Assembly (NCBI RefSeq): GCF_014203155.1 | Contig: NZ_JACHIK010000002.1 | Span: 372,001 to 436,000 of the forward strand | Source: Shinella fusca | GTDB taxonomy: Bacteria > Pseudomonadota > Alphaproteobacteria > Rhizobiales > Rhizobiaceae | DNA: 64,000 nt | Reading direction: 5' to 3' | Shown: positions 46,194-57,729 of the stretch, one piece after another | Position numbering within the stretch: the stretch's first letter is position 1 | Layout: each line of letters starts with the position of its first letter | Made by a program: the position numbers and the translations under genes | The notes under the pieces: model-generated | Database searches by the model: none | Seen by the model: only the letters and a program-made list of their open reading frames with translations | What the model was told of the DNA's origin: nothing

Positions 46194-46820
46194 CTAGCGT
46201 GCCTTGCCGGCGGCCTTGAGGGCGATGGTCATGCGCACGAGTTCCGGCAGGCTTTTCGCCTGCATCTTCGACATGATGTTGGCGCGGTGCACCTCCACCG
46301 TGCGCGGGCTGATGTCGAGGTCGTAGGCGATGGTCTTGTTTGCCGCCCCCGCGACGACCGAGGAAAGGACCTGCTGTTCCCGTTCGGAAAGGCTGTTCAG
46401 GCGCGCCCGCAACGTCGCGATGTCGGCGGATATCTCGGTCGCGTCTTCGAGGCGGCTGGCGGCACGCGTGATCGCGTCGATCAGGGTCCGGTCCTCGAAG
46501 GGTTTTTCGATGAAATCGACCGCGCCCGCCTTCATGGCCGACACGGCCATCGGCACGTCGCCGTGGCCGGTGATGACGACGGCGGGAATGAGAAGGCCGG
46601 CCGCACCGAGCTTTTCCAGGAGTTCGACCCCGCTCATGTCCGGCATGCGCAGGTCCGTGACGAGACAGGCCTTCGCAAGCGTCGGCGCCACGTCGAGAAA
46701 GCGTGTGGCCGATTCGTGTACGCGCACGGTGAAACCCGACATCGTAAGGAGGAAGGCAAGCGATTTGCGCACGGGTTCCTCGTCGTCGACGACGTGGACG
46801 ACATAGCTGTCAATCGTCAT
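46194..46820 (-). CDS. fixJ: Response regulator FixJ
   Basis: A 208-residue two-domain regulator. The receiver (1-125) has acidic residues VVDDEE, the phosphorylated Asp in [17 protein letters not shown], the VITGHGD switch and the KPF lysine. The LuxR-type HTH (about 140-200) reads [20 protein letters not shown] and [19 protein letters not shown]. Phosphorylated by FixL under low oxygen, it activates fixK. GGGAGGGCCC lies just before the ATG at 46820. Its start lies 11 nt inside the end of fixL, so the two are translationally coupled. Confidence 0.93.
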   Translation of the reverse strand: MTIDSYVVHVVDDEEPVRKSLAFLLTMSGFTVRVHESATRFLDVAPTLAKACLVTDLRMPDMSGVELLEKLGAAGLLIPAVVITGHGDVPMAVSAMKAGAVDFIEKPFEDRTLIDAITRAASRLEDATEISADIATLRARLNSLSEREQQVLSSVVAGAANKTIAYDLDISPRTVEVHRANIMSKMQAKSLPELVRMTIALKAAGKAR

Positions 46821-48390
46821 GGGCCCTCCCTTCTCCGGCAATCGGAAGCGAGAAGCGGAAGGTCGTTCCCGCATCGCCGTTCCGGACTGCCGATATGTCG
46901 CCGCCATGCGCCTGGATGATGCGCCGGGATATCGAGAGCCCTATGCCCATTCCGCTTGCCTTGCTCGTAACGAAGGGCTGGAAAAGACGTGCCGCGATCT
47001 CGACGGGAATCCCGGGGCCCGTATCGGCGACCTCGACGAAGGCCATGCCGGCCTCGCCCCGCATGGTGCGGACCGTCAGCTCGCGCCGGCTGCTCTCGCG
47101 CATGGCTTCCATCGCATTGCGCATCAGGTTGATGAGAACCTGCTGGATCTGTACGCGATCGACAAGCACCTCTTTCGTATCGGGCGAAAAGGCGAACACC
47201 GTCCGCACGCCGAGCTCGCGCGAGCCGACAAGCGCGAGCGCAGCGGCTTCCTCGATCAGCTTGCGCAGGTCCTCCGGCGCCTTTTCCGTCTCGCCGCGTG
47301 TGACGAATTCCCGCAAATGGCGGATGATCTCTCCGGCGCGCAGCGATTGCCGGGCGGCATCCGCCAGCGCCTCGCGCATCTGTGCGGCCGGCCCCTCGGC
47401 GATGCCGTCCAGAAGCCGGACGCAGCCCTGCACGTAATTGGCGATGGCCGCGAGCGGCTGGTTGAGCTCGTGCGCCAGCGTCGAGGCCATTTCCCCCAGT
47501 TCGTTGAGGCGCGCCAGCCGCGCCAGTTCGCTCTGGGCCTCCTGCAGCAAGGCCTCGGACTCCTCGCGTTCGGTGAGGTCGCGGATGAAGCCGGTGAAAT
47601 ACCGCCCGTTCCCCGAGCGCATCTCGCCGACCGCCAGTTTCATCGGGAAGGTGGTACCGTCCTTGCGGCGCCCCACGACGACGCGATCGATGCCGATGAT
47701 CCGCTTTTCCCCCGTCGCGACATAGCGGCGGATATATCCGTCATGCTCGTGGCGATAGGGATCCGGCATGAGAATATGCACGTTCTGGCCGATCACTTCG
47801 GCTTCCTTGTAGCCGAACTGCCGCACCGCGGCGGCGCTGAACGAGGTGATCCGCCCCTGTTCGTCGATGACGACCGTCGCATCGGGAACGGTGTCGAGGA
47901 TCAGGCGGAGATGTGCCTCGCGCGCCCTCAGCGCGCCTTCCGTCTTGTCGATTGCCCGGCGTGCATGATGGAGCATCTCGCCCATCCAGGTGATCGTCAA
48001 TCCGACGAAGGCGAAGAGGCCCGTCTGCACCCCGACAGCCTGGTCGGGGCCGGCTATATAGGCCGCGCCGATGAGGGAGAGCAGCGAGGCCAGCAGGCCC
48101 GGCCCCATGCCGCCCGCGATGGCCGCGACGAGGATGACCGGCGTGAAGAGGATGAAGGGCGCCGTGTTTCCAAGCACGCCCTGCAGCAGCCATCGGGCGA
48201 TGAAGACCGCGGCGACGGCGATCAGCGCAAGGACATACCCCGCCCTTCCTTCGAAGCGTGGTGAAAAGATGGTCTGCAGGAAGCGTCCCTGCAATCGTGG
48301 CAAATCGCGCGCCGGCATGCCTCTCCCGTCAAGACGCCCGGTTTCGGCACCATCCGAGGACATATTGACTGGCGTCGAGAATATATCCAT
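46810..48390 (-). CDS. fixL: Oxygen-sensing histidine kinase FixL
   Basis: A 526-residue kinase. About four membrane helices in the first 150 residues precede a haem-PAS domain; [20 protein letters not shown] includes the proximal haem histidine and nearby arginine of FixL proteins, and the following [20 protein letters not shown] matches them closely. The H-box is [22 protein letters not shown]1 and G2 boxes follow ([35 protein letters not shown]). Oxygen-free haem permits autophosphorylation. The frame is open to a TTG at 48531, which lies in an FNR-like box; ATG 48390 is used, and ATG 48318 with GGGAGAGG is an alternative. Confidence 0.93.
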   Translation of the reverse strand: MDIFSTPVNMSSDGAETGRLDGRGMPARDLPRLQGRFLQTIFSPRFEGRAGYVLALIAVAAVFIARWLLQGVLGNTAPFILFTPVILVAAIAGGMGPGLLASLLSLIGAAYIAGPDQAVGVQTGLFAFVGLTITWMGEMLHHARRAIDKTEGALRAREAHLRLILDTVPDATVVIDEQGRITSFSAAAVRQFGYKEAEVIGQNVHILMPDPYRHEHDGYIRRYVATGEKRIIGIDRVVVGRRKDGTTFPMKLAVGEMRSGNGRYFTGFIRDLTEREESEALLQEAQSELARLARLNELGEMASTLAHELNQPLAAIANYVQGCVRLLDGIAEGPAAQMREALADAARQSLRAGEIIRHLREFVTRGETEKAPEDLRKLIEEAAALALVGSRELGVRTVFAFSPDTKEVLVDRVQIQQVLINLMRNAMEAMRESSRRELTVRTMRGEAGMAFVEVADTGPGIPVEIAARLFQPFVTSKASGMGIGLSISRRIIQAHGGDISAVRNGDAGTTFRFSLPIAGEGRAHDD

Positions 48391-48517
48391 GCGCGCATGA
48401 AGGGAAGCGTGCAGGGCGACCTCAGGTTGCCGGCCACAGGTCGCGCAGCGGCTTGCTTTGCCCGGTGGGCTCGATCCGGCAGGCAATCCAGCAAACGCCG
48501 CCCGGCGCCCTGCTGCA

Positions 48518-48531
48518 TTGACGCGGATCAA
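48518..48531 (-). promoter_or_regulatory. FNR/FixK-like box upstream of fixL
   Basis: TTGACGCGGATCAA is TTGAC-N4-ATCAA, a good FNR/FixK-type palindrome, 128 bp before the chosen fixL ATG. It could feed FixK back onto fixLJ, or influence the urease side. Confidence 0.5.
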
Positions 48532-48683
48532 AATGCCCGCGGCGGCTCCGTTTCATTTCTCCGTCAGCCGGCGAAGGCTGAAATTTGTGCGAATGCATAA
48601 TTTTGAGGCGCATGCCTTCCGGGGCCTGCGGCGATCATGGCTGCTGCGGGCGCTTTTGCCGGGATTTCGGTCACGCAGACGGA

Positions 48684-48699
48684 TGGCATGGCCCTTGCA
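48684..48699 (+). promoter_or_regulatory. Sigma54-type promoter upstream of the urease operon
   Basis: TGGCATG-N4-TTGCA matches the -24/-12 consensus (TGGCACG-N4-TTGCW) with one mismatch. The key GG (48685-48686) and GC (48697-48698) are exactly 10 bp apart. It is about 90 bp upstream of ureD and fits NtrC-dependent nitrogen control. Confidence 0.6.
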
Positions 48700-48790
48700 T
48701 CGTGGTGGGGACAACCATCGGGGCCACGCAGACCATGGGCGATTTCGACAGAGGGCACATATCCGATCACCGCGCCGGACGGGGTTGCCG

Positions 48791-49639
48791 GTGATCGTGT
48801 TTCCCGCGCCGGATGTGCCGGACGGCTCGGCCGTGCCGGTGCGCATGCAGCGCGCCGAGGGCAGCGCGCGGCTTGCCTTCCACCGACGCCATGGCACGAC
48901 GCGGCTGCGGACGCTCTACCAGGAGGGATGCGTCAAGATCCGCCTGCCGACGCCCTTGCCCGGATCGCCGCCGGAAGCGATCCTGATCAACACGGCGGGC
49001 GGGCTTGCGGGCGGCGACCGGATATCCGCCGAAATCGAGGCTGCGGGCGCGACGGCGGCGACGGTCACCACGCAGGCCTGCGAGCGGGTCTATCGTTCGA
49101 CAGGCGAGGCGGCAACGGTGACGAACAGGCTTATGGTCGGCGCCGGCGGCCGCCTTGCCTGGCTGCCGCAGGAAACCATCCTCTTCGACGGCGGGTGCCT
49201 TTCGCGGCGGCTGGAGGCCGACCTTGAAGGCGATGCCGAGCTCGTGGCGGTGGAGGCGGTGCTGTTCGGCCGCACCGCCATGGGCGAGACCCTTTCCCAC
49301 GGCGCGCTGCACGATCGCTGGCGCATCCGCCGCGATGGCAGGCTGGTTTTCGCCGAGGATTTCCGCGTTTCCGGCGCCATCGCCGCCCGGCTTGCCCGGC
49401 CTGCGACGCTATCCGGATGCACCGCCATGGCGACCGTCCTCTACGCAGCGCCCGAGCCGGAGCGGCTGCTTCAGGCCGTGCGCGCATCCATCGGGGATGC
49501 GGGCGGGGCGAGCGCCTGGGACGGCAAGCTGCTGGTACGTCTCGTCGCGGCCTCCGGCCTTGCGCTCCGCCAGCGTCTCGAACCGCTTCTTTCGCTTCTG
49601 CTCGCCGGACGCCCGCTGCCGAAAGTCTGGCAATTATAG
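48791..49639 (+). CDS. ureD: Urease accessory protein UreD
   Basis: A 282-residue Ure[54 protein letters not shown] and the [20 protein letters not shown] motif are diagnostic. It serves as scaffold for UreF and UreG on the urease apoprotein during nickel insertion. The start is uncertain: GTG 48791 and 48797 and ATG 48845 are all in frame, and no strong ribosome binding site singles one out. First gene of the urease operon, 10 nt before ureA. Confidence 0.88.
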   Translation: MIVFPAPDVPDGSAVPVRMQRAEGSARLAFHRRHGTTRLRTLYQEGCVKIRLPTPLPGSPPEAILINTAGGLAGGDRISAEIEAAGATAATVTTQACERVYRSTGEAATVTNRLMVGAGGRLAWLPQETILFDGGCLSRRLEADLEGDAELVAVEAVLFGRTAMGETLSHGALHDRWRIRRDGRLVFAEDFRVSGAIAARLARPATLSGCTAMATVLYAAPEPERLLQAVRASIGDAGGASAWDGKLLVRLVAASGLALRQRLEPLLSLLLAGRPLPKVWQL

Positions 49640-49649
49640 GAAAGGTCCC

Positions 49650-49952
49650 ATGAACCTCACCCCCCGCGAGAAGGACAAGCTGCTGATCGCCATGGCCGCC
49701 ATCGTGGCGCGCAAACGGCTGGAACGCGGCGTCAAGCTGAACCATCCCGAAGCCATCGCGCTCATCACCGATTTCGTGGTCGAGGGCGCGCGCGACGGAC
49801 GCCCGGTCGCCGACCTGATGGAGGCGGGCGCCCATGTCGTGACGCGCGACCAGGTGATGGAGGGCATCGCCGAGATGATCCACGACGTGCAGGTGGAGGC
49901 GACGTTCCCCGACGGAACGAAGCTCGTGACCGTCCACCAGCCGATCCGCTGA
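49650..49952 (+). CDS. ureA: Urease gamma subunit
   Basis: A 100-residue Ure[41 protein letters not shown] and the C-terminal [12 protein letters not shown] are near-invariant family segments. With UreB and UreC it forms the trimeric-repeat urease. AGGAAAGGTCCC precedes the ATG. The length is that of separate bacterial gamma subunits, not the fused Helicobacter type. Confidence 0.97.
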   Translation: MNLTPREKDKLLIAMAAIVARKRLERGVKLNHPEAIALITDFVVEGARDGRPVADLMEAGAHVVTRDQVMEGIAEMIHDVQVEATFPDGTKLVTVHQPIR

Positions 49953-49971
49953 CTTTTGAAAGGGCAAACCG

Positions 49972-50547
49972 ATGAAAAGACTGCTTCTCACACTGCTTCT
50001 GACCGGCGCGGCCGCAAGCCCGGCCTTCGCCCATCTCGATCCGGCCGCGCACGGCTCGCTCGGAGCCGGCTTCTCGCATCCGCTGACGGGCGCCGATCAC
50101 CTGCTCGCCATGGTCGCCGTCGGCCTCTGGGCATCGCTGATCGGCGGGCGGGCGCTCTGGGCCGTGCCCGCCGCCTTCGTTGCGGCGATGAGCGTCGGGT
50201 TCCTCGCGGCGCTCGGCGGGCTCGGCCTGCCCTTCGTCGAGCCGGTCATTGCCGCCTCCGTCGTGGTGATCGGGCTTCTGGCGATGGTGGCCCTTCAGGT
50301 GCCGGCCGCGGTCGGCATGGCCGTCGTCGGTTTCTTCGCCCTGTTCCACGGCTATGCGCACGGACTGGAGCTCGGCGGCGCGAGCGGCCTTTCCTTCATG
50401 GCCGGCTTTGCGGCGGCGACCGCGCTGCTGCATGGCGCGGGCGTGGCGCTGGGCCTCGGCCTCGGCGGGCGCGCCGGGCGGATCGCGGCGCGGATTGCCG
50501 GCGGCCTTGCGGCGCTCGGCGGCCTCTGGCTCGTGGCGGGGGCGTGA
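49972..50547 (+). CDS. ureJ: HupE/UreJ family membrane protein, probable nickel permease
   Basis: A 191-residue membrane protein with about six helices. The signal-like start ends [29 protein letters not shown] contains the HPxxGxDH metal-binding motif of HupE/UreJ, and [13 protein letters not shown] a second histidine motif. The family mediates nickel (sometimes cobalt) entry. It sits between ureA and ureB, as in several rhizobial urease operons, 19 nt after ureA and 2 nt before ureB, and so supplies nickel to the enzyme. Confidence 0.9.
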   Translation: MKRLLLTLLLTGAAASPAFAHLDPAAHGSLGAGFSHPLTGADHLLAMVAVGLWASLIGGRALWAVPAAFVAAMSVGFLAALGGLGLPFVEPVIAASVVVIGLLAMVALQVPAAVGMAVVGFFALFHGYAHGLELGGASGLSFMAGFAAATALLHGAGVALGLGLGGRAGRIAARIAGGLAALGGLWLVAGA

Positions 50548-50549
50548 CC

Positions 50550-50854
50550 ATGATCCCCGGGGAAATCCTGACGGGCGACGGCGATATCGTGCTGAACGCG
50601 GGAAGCGAGCCGGTGACGCTCACCGTCGCCAATACCGGCGACCGGCCGATCCAGGTCGGCTCGCACTACCACTTCTTCGAGACCAACCCGGCGCTTTCCT
50701 TCGACAGGCCCCTTGCGCGCGGCATGCGCCTCGACATCGCGGCGGGCACCGCCGTTCGCTTCGAGCCGGGGCAGGAGCGTATCGTGCGGCTCGTGCCGAT
50801 CGGTGGCAACCGTGAGATCTACGGTTTTCGCCAGCAAGTTATGGGGAAACTCTG

Positions 50855-50855
<1 letters not shown>
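50550..50855 (+). CDS. ureB: Urease beta subunit
   Basis: A 101-residue Ure[41 protein letters not shown] and [20 protein letters not shown] are typical. It starts 2 nt after the ureJ stop codon, and its stop overlaps the ureC ATG by one base (TGATG). It forms the outer part of the urease trimer and borders the active-site flap. Confidence 0.97.
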
Positions 50856-52567
<1,712 letters not shown>

Positions 52568-52578
52568 AAGGGTCGGCC

Positions 52579-53031
52579 TTGCCCTACCGCTCCACCGAAA
52601 TCCTGAAGCCCGACGACGGCCGCACCCCCATCGACGTGGTCGTCCTGCCGCACGACCAGCGCCATGTGCGCCGCAAGCTCCTGCACATGCAGCATGACGA
52701 CGTCGTCATGCTCGACCTCAAGGCGCCGGTGCTGCTGGCCCATGGCGACCTCATTCTCACGGAGACGGGCGAGACCGTCGAGGTAATCGCGGCGGAGGAG
52801 TTGCTCTACGAGGTGACCCCGAAGGACAGGCTGCATCTCGTCGAGCTTGCCTGGCATCTCGGCAACCGCCACCTGCCGGCGCAGATCGAGGAGGCACGCA
52901 TCCTGATCCTGCGCGATCACGTCATCCGCGACATGCTGACAGGGCTCGGCGCATCGGTCCGCGAGATATCCGAGCCTTTCCATCCGCTGCGCGGCGCCTA
53001 TCACGGCCACCATCACCACGGCCATGACTGA
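52579..53031 (+). CDS. ureE: Urease accessory nickel chaperone UreE
   Basis: A 150-residue Ure[21 protein letters not shown] in the peptide-binding domain, [20 protein letters not shown] with the conserved metal-binding histidine region, and a histidine-rich tail (HGHHHHGHD) that stores nickel. The start is a TTG (52579) with AAAGGG upstream, 11 nt after ureC; no ATG is available without losing conserved sequence. Its end overlaps ureF by 8 nt. Confidence 0.92.
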   Translation: MPYRSTEILKPDDGRTPIDVVVLPHDQRHVRRKLLHMQHDDVVMLDLKAPVLLAHGDLILTETGETVEVIAAEELLYEVTPKDRLHLVELAWHLGNRHLPAQIEEARILILRDHVIRDMLTGLGASVREISEPFHPLRGAYHGHHHHGHD

Positions 53032-53686
53032 AACGGCCGATCTCGTCCGGCTGATGACCTGGCTGTCGCCCGCCTTCCCGGTCGGCGCCTTCTCCTATTC
53101 CGGCGGGCTGGAGCAGGTCGTGGCGGATGGCGACGTGCGGGATGCCGGGACCTTGAAGGACTGGCTCGAAAGCCTCCTTGCATATGGCACTCTCTGGAAC
53201 GACGCCGTGCTGTTCGCCGAGGCGCATAACGCCTTGGCCGACGATGAGCGGCTGGCGGAGGCCGCGGTGCTTGCGGAGGCCCTGTCGGGCTCGGCGGAGC
53301 GGCATCGCGAAACCATGCTGCAGGGCGGGGCCTTCCTTTCGGCGGCGGCGAACTGGCCGCATCCGGTTCTCGACCGTCTCGGCGGGGCGGCGGCCTATCC
53401 GGTCGCGGTCGGCGCGGTGGCGGCGGCTCATGGCATTGCAGCGGAGGCGGGGCTTGCCGCCTATTTGCATGCTGTCGCGTCGAACCTCGTCTCGGTCGCC
53501 ATCCGCTGCGGCGTCATCGGCCAGAAGGACGGCGTGACGGTGCTGGCGGGACTGGAGGCGCGGATCTTGGCATCGGCGGCGCGGGCCGCGGGTTCCACAC
53601 TGGACGATCTCGGGGCCGCGACGCTGCGGGCCGAGATCGCGAGCCTTCGCCACGAGACTTTGCCGACGCGGCTCTTCCGCTCGTGA
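53024..53686 (+). CDS. ureF: Urease accessory protein UreF
   Basis: A 220-residue all-helical Ure[21 protein letters not shown] is the family signature, followed by [18 protein letters not shown] and [20 protein letters not shown]. It acts as a gate for the UreG GTPase in the UreDFG activation complex. It overlaps the end of ureE. The length is slightly short of enterobacterial UreF but usual for alphaproteobacteria. Confidence 0.93.
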   Translation: MTETADLVRLMTWLSPAFPVGAFSYSGGLEQVVADGDVRDAGTLKDWLESLLAYGTLWNDAVLFAEAHNALADDERLAEAAVLAEALSGSAERHRETMLQGGAFLSAAANWPHPVLDRLGGAAAYPVAVGAVAAAHGIAAEAGLAAYLHAVASNLVSVAIRCGVIGQKDGVTVLAGLEARILASAARAAGSTLDDLGAATLRAEIASLRHETLPTRLFRS

Positions 53687-53720
53687 GAAGGCTGCAAACC
53701 CGGATTTTCAGGAGGTGGGA

Positions 53721-54332
53721 ATGACATCGAAGAACGGCCCCTTGCGCGTCGGCATCGGCGGTCCCGTCGGCTCCGGCAAGACGGCGCTGACAGAAAAGCT
53801 CTGCAAGGCGATGCGCGGGCACTATTCCCTCGCCGTCGTCACCAACGACATCTACACCAAGGAGGATGCCGAGGCGCTCATGCGCATGCAGGCGCTGCCC
53901 CTTGAGCGCATCGTCGGCGTGGAGACCGGCGGCTGCCCGCACACGGCGATCCGCGAGGACGCCTCGATCAACCTGCAGGCCATCGCCGATCTCAACCGGC
54001 GTTTTCCCGATCTCGACGTGGTCTTCATCGAATCGGGCGGCGACAATCTCGCGGCGACCTTCTCGCCCGATCTTGCGGACCTGACGATCTATGTCATCTC
54101 GGTCTGCCAGGGCGAGGAGATCCCGCGCAAGGGCGGGCCTGGCATCACCCGCTCGGACCTCCTCGTCATCAACAAGAAGGATCTCGCGCCCCATGTCGGC
54201 GCCGATCTCGACGTCATGGAGCGGGATGCGACGCGCATGCGCGCAGGGCGCCCCTTCGTCTTCTCCGACATGAAGCGCGCAGACGGCGTGGACCGCATCG
54301 TCGATTTCCTGCGCATCCAGGGCGGATTGTGA
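53721..54332 (+). CDS. ureG: Urease accessory GTPase UreG
   Basis: A 203-residue SIMIBI GTPase: P-loop [17 protein letters not shown], Mg-binding [11 protein letters not shown], the nickel-binding CPH motif in [17 protein letters not shown], and the guanine-specificity [13 protein letters not shown] hydrolysis drives nickel delivery. The frame opens at a GTG at 53715, but that codon is part of AGGAGGTG, the ribosome binding site for ATG 53721. Last gene of the urease operon. Confidence 0.96.
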   Translation: MTSKNGPLRVGIGGPVGSGKTALTEKLCKAMRGHYSLAVVTNDIYTKEDAEALMRMQALPLERIVGVETGGCPHTAIREDASINLQAIADLNRRFPDLDVVFIESGGDNLAATFSPDLADLTIYVISVCQGEEIPRKGGPGITRSDLLVINKKDLAPHVGADLDVMERDATRMRAGRPFVFSDMKRADGVDRIVDFLRIQGGL

Positions 54333-54396
54333 GGGAAGGATGCGGGGCCGCCCGAGCGGCGTCGCATTTTGTCGATAACGTCCTGAAAGGCTTGCG

Positions 54397-54419
54397 AGAT
54401 CGTCATATATGGACGATCT
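54397..54419. promoter_or_regulatory. Palindrome upstream of nhaA
   Basis: AGATCGTC (54397-54404) and GACGATCT (54412-54419) are perfect inverted repeats around ATATATG, in a locally AT-rich spot 50 bp before the nhaA start. It may be an operator; the binding protein is unknown. Confidence 0.45.
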
Positions 54420-54468
54420 TCCTGTATAGATGAGATGCCGGGGTCGACGCCCCAGAAGGAGGGCGCCG

Positions 54469-55719
54469 ATGTATCGTGTCTGGAACTATGTCACCGACTA
54501 CTCGCTGATGCTGATCGGCGGCGCGGTGATCGCGCTGCTTTGGGCCAATACGGCGCCCGACAGCTATCACGCCCTCGTGCATTTCCAGTTGTGGGCCGGC
54601 GGGCCGGTCGGTGTGCTGGAAGCCCATGAGGACGCGCCGCGCAGGGTCATGACCCTGCATTTCCTCTTCAACGACGGGCTGATGGCCTTCTTCTTCGCCA
54701 TCGCCGCCAAGGAGGTCTGGGAGGCCGTGGCGCTTCGCGACGGTGCGCTTCGCGGCCGCAAGGCGCTGACGCCGCTGATCGCGACCGTCGGCGGCATGGC
54801 AGGCCCCGTCGTCGTCTATCTCTGCCTCGCCATGGCTCTTGGCGTTCTTGCGGATGTCTCGCGCGGATGGGCCATCCCGACGGCCACCGATATCGCGTTT
54901 TCCTATCTCGTCGGGCGGATGGTCTTCGGCGCCCGTCATCCGGCGATCGGCTTCCTGCTTCTCCTCGCCATCGCCGACGATGCCGGCGGGCTCGCCATCC
55001 TTGCGATCTTCTATCCTTCGGGCGAGGTGGCGCCGGCCTGGCTTCTGCTCTCGCTCGCCGCGGCGCTGGGCGTCTTCTTCCTTGCCAATGTGCTGCCGCG
55101 CCGGCTCGACCGGGGTAACCAGGACCGGCCTCGTTCCACCTGGGTGCGCAAGACGCTGGGATTCTGGCCCTGGGCGCTGGCGGGTGCACTGAGCTGGTAC
55201 GCCTTCCAGATGGCCGGCCTGCATCCGGCGCTCGGCCTGTTGCCCATCGTGCCGACCATTCCGCATGCGGAGCGGGAATTCGGCGTCTTCGCCGAGGAGG
55301 AGCGTTACCAGACCGACCTGCTCAACGTGATCGAGCATGGCCTGAAGGTGCCCGTGCAGTTCGTGCTGTTCGGCTTCGGGCTGCTCAATGCCGGCGTCGA
55401 GTTCTCGACCATTTCCGAGCCCACCTGGCTGGTGCTTCTCGGGCTGATCATCGGCAAGCCCCTCGGCATCACCCTGTTCGGCTGGATCGCCGCCTATCCG
55501 CTGCGCCTCGGCTTGCCCCAGGGCATGGAGATACGCGACCTGCCCGTCGTCGGCTGCGTCGCTGCCATCGGGTTCACCGTCGCGTTGTTCGTGGCCTCGG
55601 TTGCCTTCCCGGCCGGGCCGGTTCAGGACGCGGCGAAGATGGGGGCTTTATTCAGCCTTGTCAGTGCCGTCATCGCCATTGCCGCCGGTCGTATCTGCAG
55701 GGTGCGCCGGAGCGTGTAG
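54469..55719 (+). CDS. nhaA: Na+/H+ antiporter NhaA
   Basis: A 416-residue antiporter with about twelve helices. The paired aspartates of the transport site are in FLLLLAIADDAGGLAILAIF; FNDGLMAFFFAIAAKEVWEA and AIPTATDIAFSYLVGR are further NhaA landmarks. It exports sodium in exchange for protons at the inner membrane. AAGGAGGGCGCCG precedes the ATG at 54469. Compared with E. coli NhaA it has an insertion in the first periplasmic loop (HFQLWAGGPVGVLEAHEDAP), as in the longer alphaproteobacterial form. Confidence 0.92.
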   Translation: MYRVWNYVTDYSLMLIGGAVIALLWANTAPDSYHALVHFQLWAGGPVGVLEAHEDAPRRVMTLHFLFNDGLMAFFFAIAAKEVWEAVALRDGALRGRKALTPLIATVGGMAGPVVVYLCLAMALGVLADVSRGWAIPTATDIAFSYLVGRMVFGARHPAIGFLLLLAIADDAGGLAILAIFYPSGEVAPAWLLLSLAAALGVFFLANVLPRRLDRGNQDRPRSTWVRKTLGFWPWALAGALSWYAFQMAGLHPALGLLPIVPTIPHAEREFGVFAEEERYQTDLLNVIEHGLKVPVQFVLFGFGLLNAGVEFSTISEPTWLVLLGLIIGKPLGITLFGWIAAYPLRLGLPQGMEIRDLPVVGCVAAIGFTVALFVASVAFPAGPVQDAAKMGALFSLVSAVIAIAAGRICRVRRSV

Positions 55720-55747
55720 CGGCCCGGGTATAGTCATCCGCCCCCGG

Positions 55748-57163
55748 CTAGGTGCCCGGGGCTGTCTGGTCCGCGCTCTTTTCGGCGGCGCGGCGCGCGC
55801 GGATCGCGGCGGCGATGAAGACGCGGGAGAGCCCGTGGTAGAGCGGCTCGCGGGAAAGGATGCGGGAGGTGAGATAGCCGAGCATGGAGACTGCCATCAG
55901 CGGGATGACGGCGTCATGGTCGCCGGTCATTTCGAGGATGATGACGAAGGCCGTCATCGGCGCCTGCACGACGCCGGCGAAATAGCCCGCCATGCCGAGG
56001 ACCGCCGCAAGCGCGACGCTGGTGCCGAGAAGCGAGCCGACCGTGCTGCCGAGGCCGGCGCCGACCGAGAGGGAAGGGGCGAAGATGCCGCCCGGTATGC
56101 CGGACAGCATGGAAAGGAACCCCGCCGCGAACTTTTCCACGAAGAAGAGGAGGGGAAGGGCCTCGCCCTGCACCGCGCTCCTGGCCTCGGCATAGCCCGT
56201 GCCGAAGGTGCGCCCGCCCGAAACGACGCCGATGAGGGCGATGGCGAGCCCGCAGCAAAGCGCGAACAGCACCATGCGCTTCATCGGTTCGGGCTGGGCC
56301 CAGCGGCGGATGCGCTGGCCGAAATAAAGGGCAAAGCCGCTGAAGGCCGCGCCGAGCGCGCCCCCGCCGATGCCGCAGACGAGGACGAGGCACCAGTCGC
56401 GCAGGTCGGTCGGGGCGACCGACGTGGAGCCGAAATACTGGTAGCTGCCCGAAATGCCGAGCGCGGCAAGGCCGGAGAGGATGACGGCGGCGAGCACGAA
56501 GCCGTTGGCGCGCGCCTCGTAGGTGCGGCTCATCTCCTCGATGGCGAAGACGATACCGGCAAGCGGCGTGTTGAAGGCGGCGGCGATGCCGGCGGCCGAG
56601 CCGGCGAGGATGAGGCCGCGCGCCTGCGCCATGCCGCCGAAGCGCGCGACGGCCAGCATGATGGAGGCGCCGACCTGGACCGTCGGGCCCTCGCGCCCGA
56701 TGGAGGCGCCGGAAAGAAGGCCGAGCACGGTCAGCATGATCTTGCCGAAGGCGACGCGCAGGGACAATAGCCTGCCGCGGTCCTCTTCATCCTTCAGGTG
56801 CCGCGCGGCGATTGCCTGCGGGATGCCGCTACCCTGCGAATTCGGGAAAAACCGGATCGCCAGATAGGCCGAGAGCGCAAAACCGGCGGGCGTGAGGAGG
56901 AGCGGCAGCAGGAAGCTCCATTCCGTGGCCGCGGTCGCATGCGCGAAAGCGCGCTGGGCAAGGTCCGCGAGCTTGGCAAAGCCGACGCTGATCACGCCGG
57001 TCGCGAGCGCCCCGCACCAGAAGACGAGGCGCGGGCGCCAGAGCGAGAAGGATCCCCAGAAGACGCGGGAGCGCCGGAGCAGTTTCGATTTGCGGTATAG
57101 ATCGGCCATCCGGGTTTTCGGTTTGCGCTGGACCGGCGGCATGCCCGTTCCGGGCCATGCCAT
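55748..57163 (-). CDS. ClC family chloride/proton exchanger
   Basis: A 471-residue ClC protein. Anion-site motifs are SQGSGIPQAIAARHL, GASIGREGPTVQVGASI (gating glutamate present) and GGIFAPSLSVGAGLGSTVG; the internal proton glutamate lies in GIVFAIEEMSRTYE. Presence of both glutamates points to a Cl-/H+ antiporter, not a channel. There are no C-terminal CBS domains. The start is uncertain (57163, 57145 or 57109) since none has a clear ribosome site. Convergent with nhaA; both may serve pH or salt tolerance. Confidence 0.9.
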   Translation of the reverse strand: MAWPGTGMPPVQRKPKTRMADLYRKSKLLRRSRVFWGSFSLWRPRLVFWCGALATGVISVGFAKLADLAQRAFAHATAATEWSFLLPLLLTPAGFALSAYLAIRFFPNSQGSGIPQAIAARHLKDEEDRGRLLSLRVAFGKIMLTVLGLLSGASIGREGPTVQVGASIMLAVARFGGMAQARGLILAGSAAGIAAAFNTPLAGIVFAIEEMSRTYEARANGFVLAAVILSGLAALGISGSYQYFGSTSVAPTDLRDWCLVLVCGIGGGALGAAFSGFALYFGQRIRRWAQPEPMKRMVLFALCCGLAIALIGVVSGGRTFGTGYAEARSAVQGEALPLLFFVEKFAAGFLSMLSGIPGGIFAPSLSVGAGLGSTVGSLLGTSVALAAVLGMAGYFAGVVQAPMTAFVIILEMTGDHDAVIPLMAVSMLGYLTSRILSREPLYHGLSRVFIAAAIRARRAAEKSADQTAPGT

Positions 57164-57237
57164 GAAGGTGCCGTTCTTGCACGAGTCCGGGCGGAGCGAC
57201 ACCCCTTTTTTGGCGGTGCGCGCTGTTTGCCTTGCCG

Positions 57238-57729
57238 TCAGGCGCCGGATCGATGCCGGTTCCGGGTCCGCCGGGCGATCAGGGCGTCGATGGAGAAAAG
57301 CCCCGGGCCCCGCGCGGCGATGAAGAGGAGGCAGGCGGCCCATGTGCCGTGCGTCGGCCAGGCATCCGGATAGACGAAGATCTCGATCACCAGCGTCATC
57401 GCCAGGAGCGCCAGCGCGGAGAACCGGCTGGCAAGGCCGACGACGAGGAGGACCGGAAAGACATGCTCGGCGAAGGCTGCGAGATGCGCGGCAAGCCAGG
57501 GATCGATCAGCGGCAGCCTGTACTCGTTCTCGAAAAGATAGACCGCGCTGTCGGAGACCGACCAGCCGTCCAGCTTCGTTTCGCCGGATCGCCAGAAGAC
57601 GCCGGCTATGGAAAGGCGCGCGACAAGGGCGATGACGTCGCTCGGGATATGGCCGAGCGCCTGTATCGCCCGTTCGACAAGGCGCTGCGGCAGCGATACG
57701 GCGAGGTCAGGCATGGTCGCGGTCTTCAT
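57238..57729 (-). CDS. DoxX family membrane protein in the bufferin cluster
   Basis: A 163-residue four-helix membrane protein of the DoxX family (ALVARLSIAGVFWRSGETKL, FAEHVFPVLLVVGLASRFSA, LALLAMTLVIEIFVYPDAW). DoxX genes regularly accompany DUF2282/DUF692/DUF2063 clusters. AGGACCAAGACG precedes the ATG at 57729. It overlaps the end of the DUF2063 gene by 23 nt and is the last gene of that unit. A role in quinone-linked redox at the membrane is suggested by the family but unproven here. Confidence 0.85.
   Translation of the reverse strand: MKTATMPDLAVSLPQRLVERAIQALGHIPSDVIALVARLSIAGVFWRSGETKLDGWSVSDSAVYLFENEYRLPLIDPWLAAHLAAFAEHVFPVLLVVGLASRFSALALLAMTLVIEIFVYPDAWPTHGTWAACLLFIAARGPGLFSIDALIARRTRNRHRSGA

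Larger units (their letters stand above)
48391..48790. other. 400-bp divergent regulatory region between fixL and ureD
   Basis: No convincing gene is seen. It holds an FNR-like box (48518-48531) and a sigma54-type promoter (48684-48699), listed separately. The reading frame of ureD is open through much of it, but codon use and the family's N-terminus argue against translation. A moderately AT-rich patch (about 48580-48605) lies in the middle and could hold an activator site. Confidence 0.6.

Noticed and set aside
48458-48790. Longer UreD start
   Set aside because: The frame is open but contains the sigma54-like promoter and FNR-like box, and UreD proteins do not have such an N-terminal extension.
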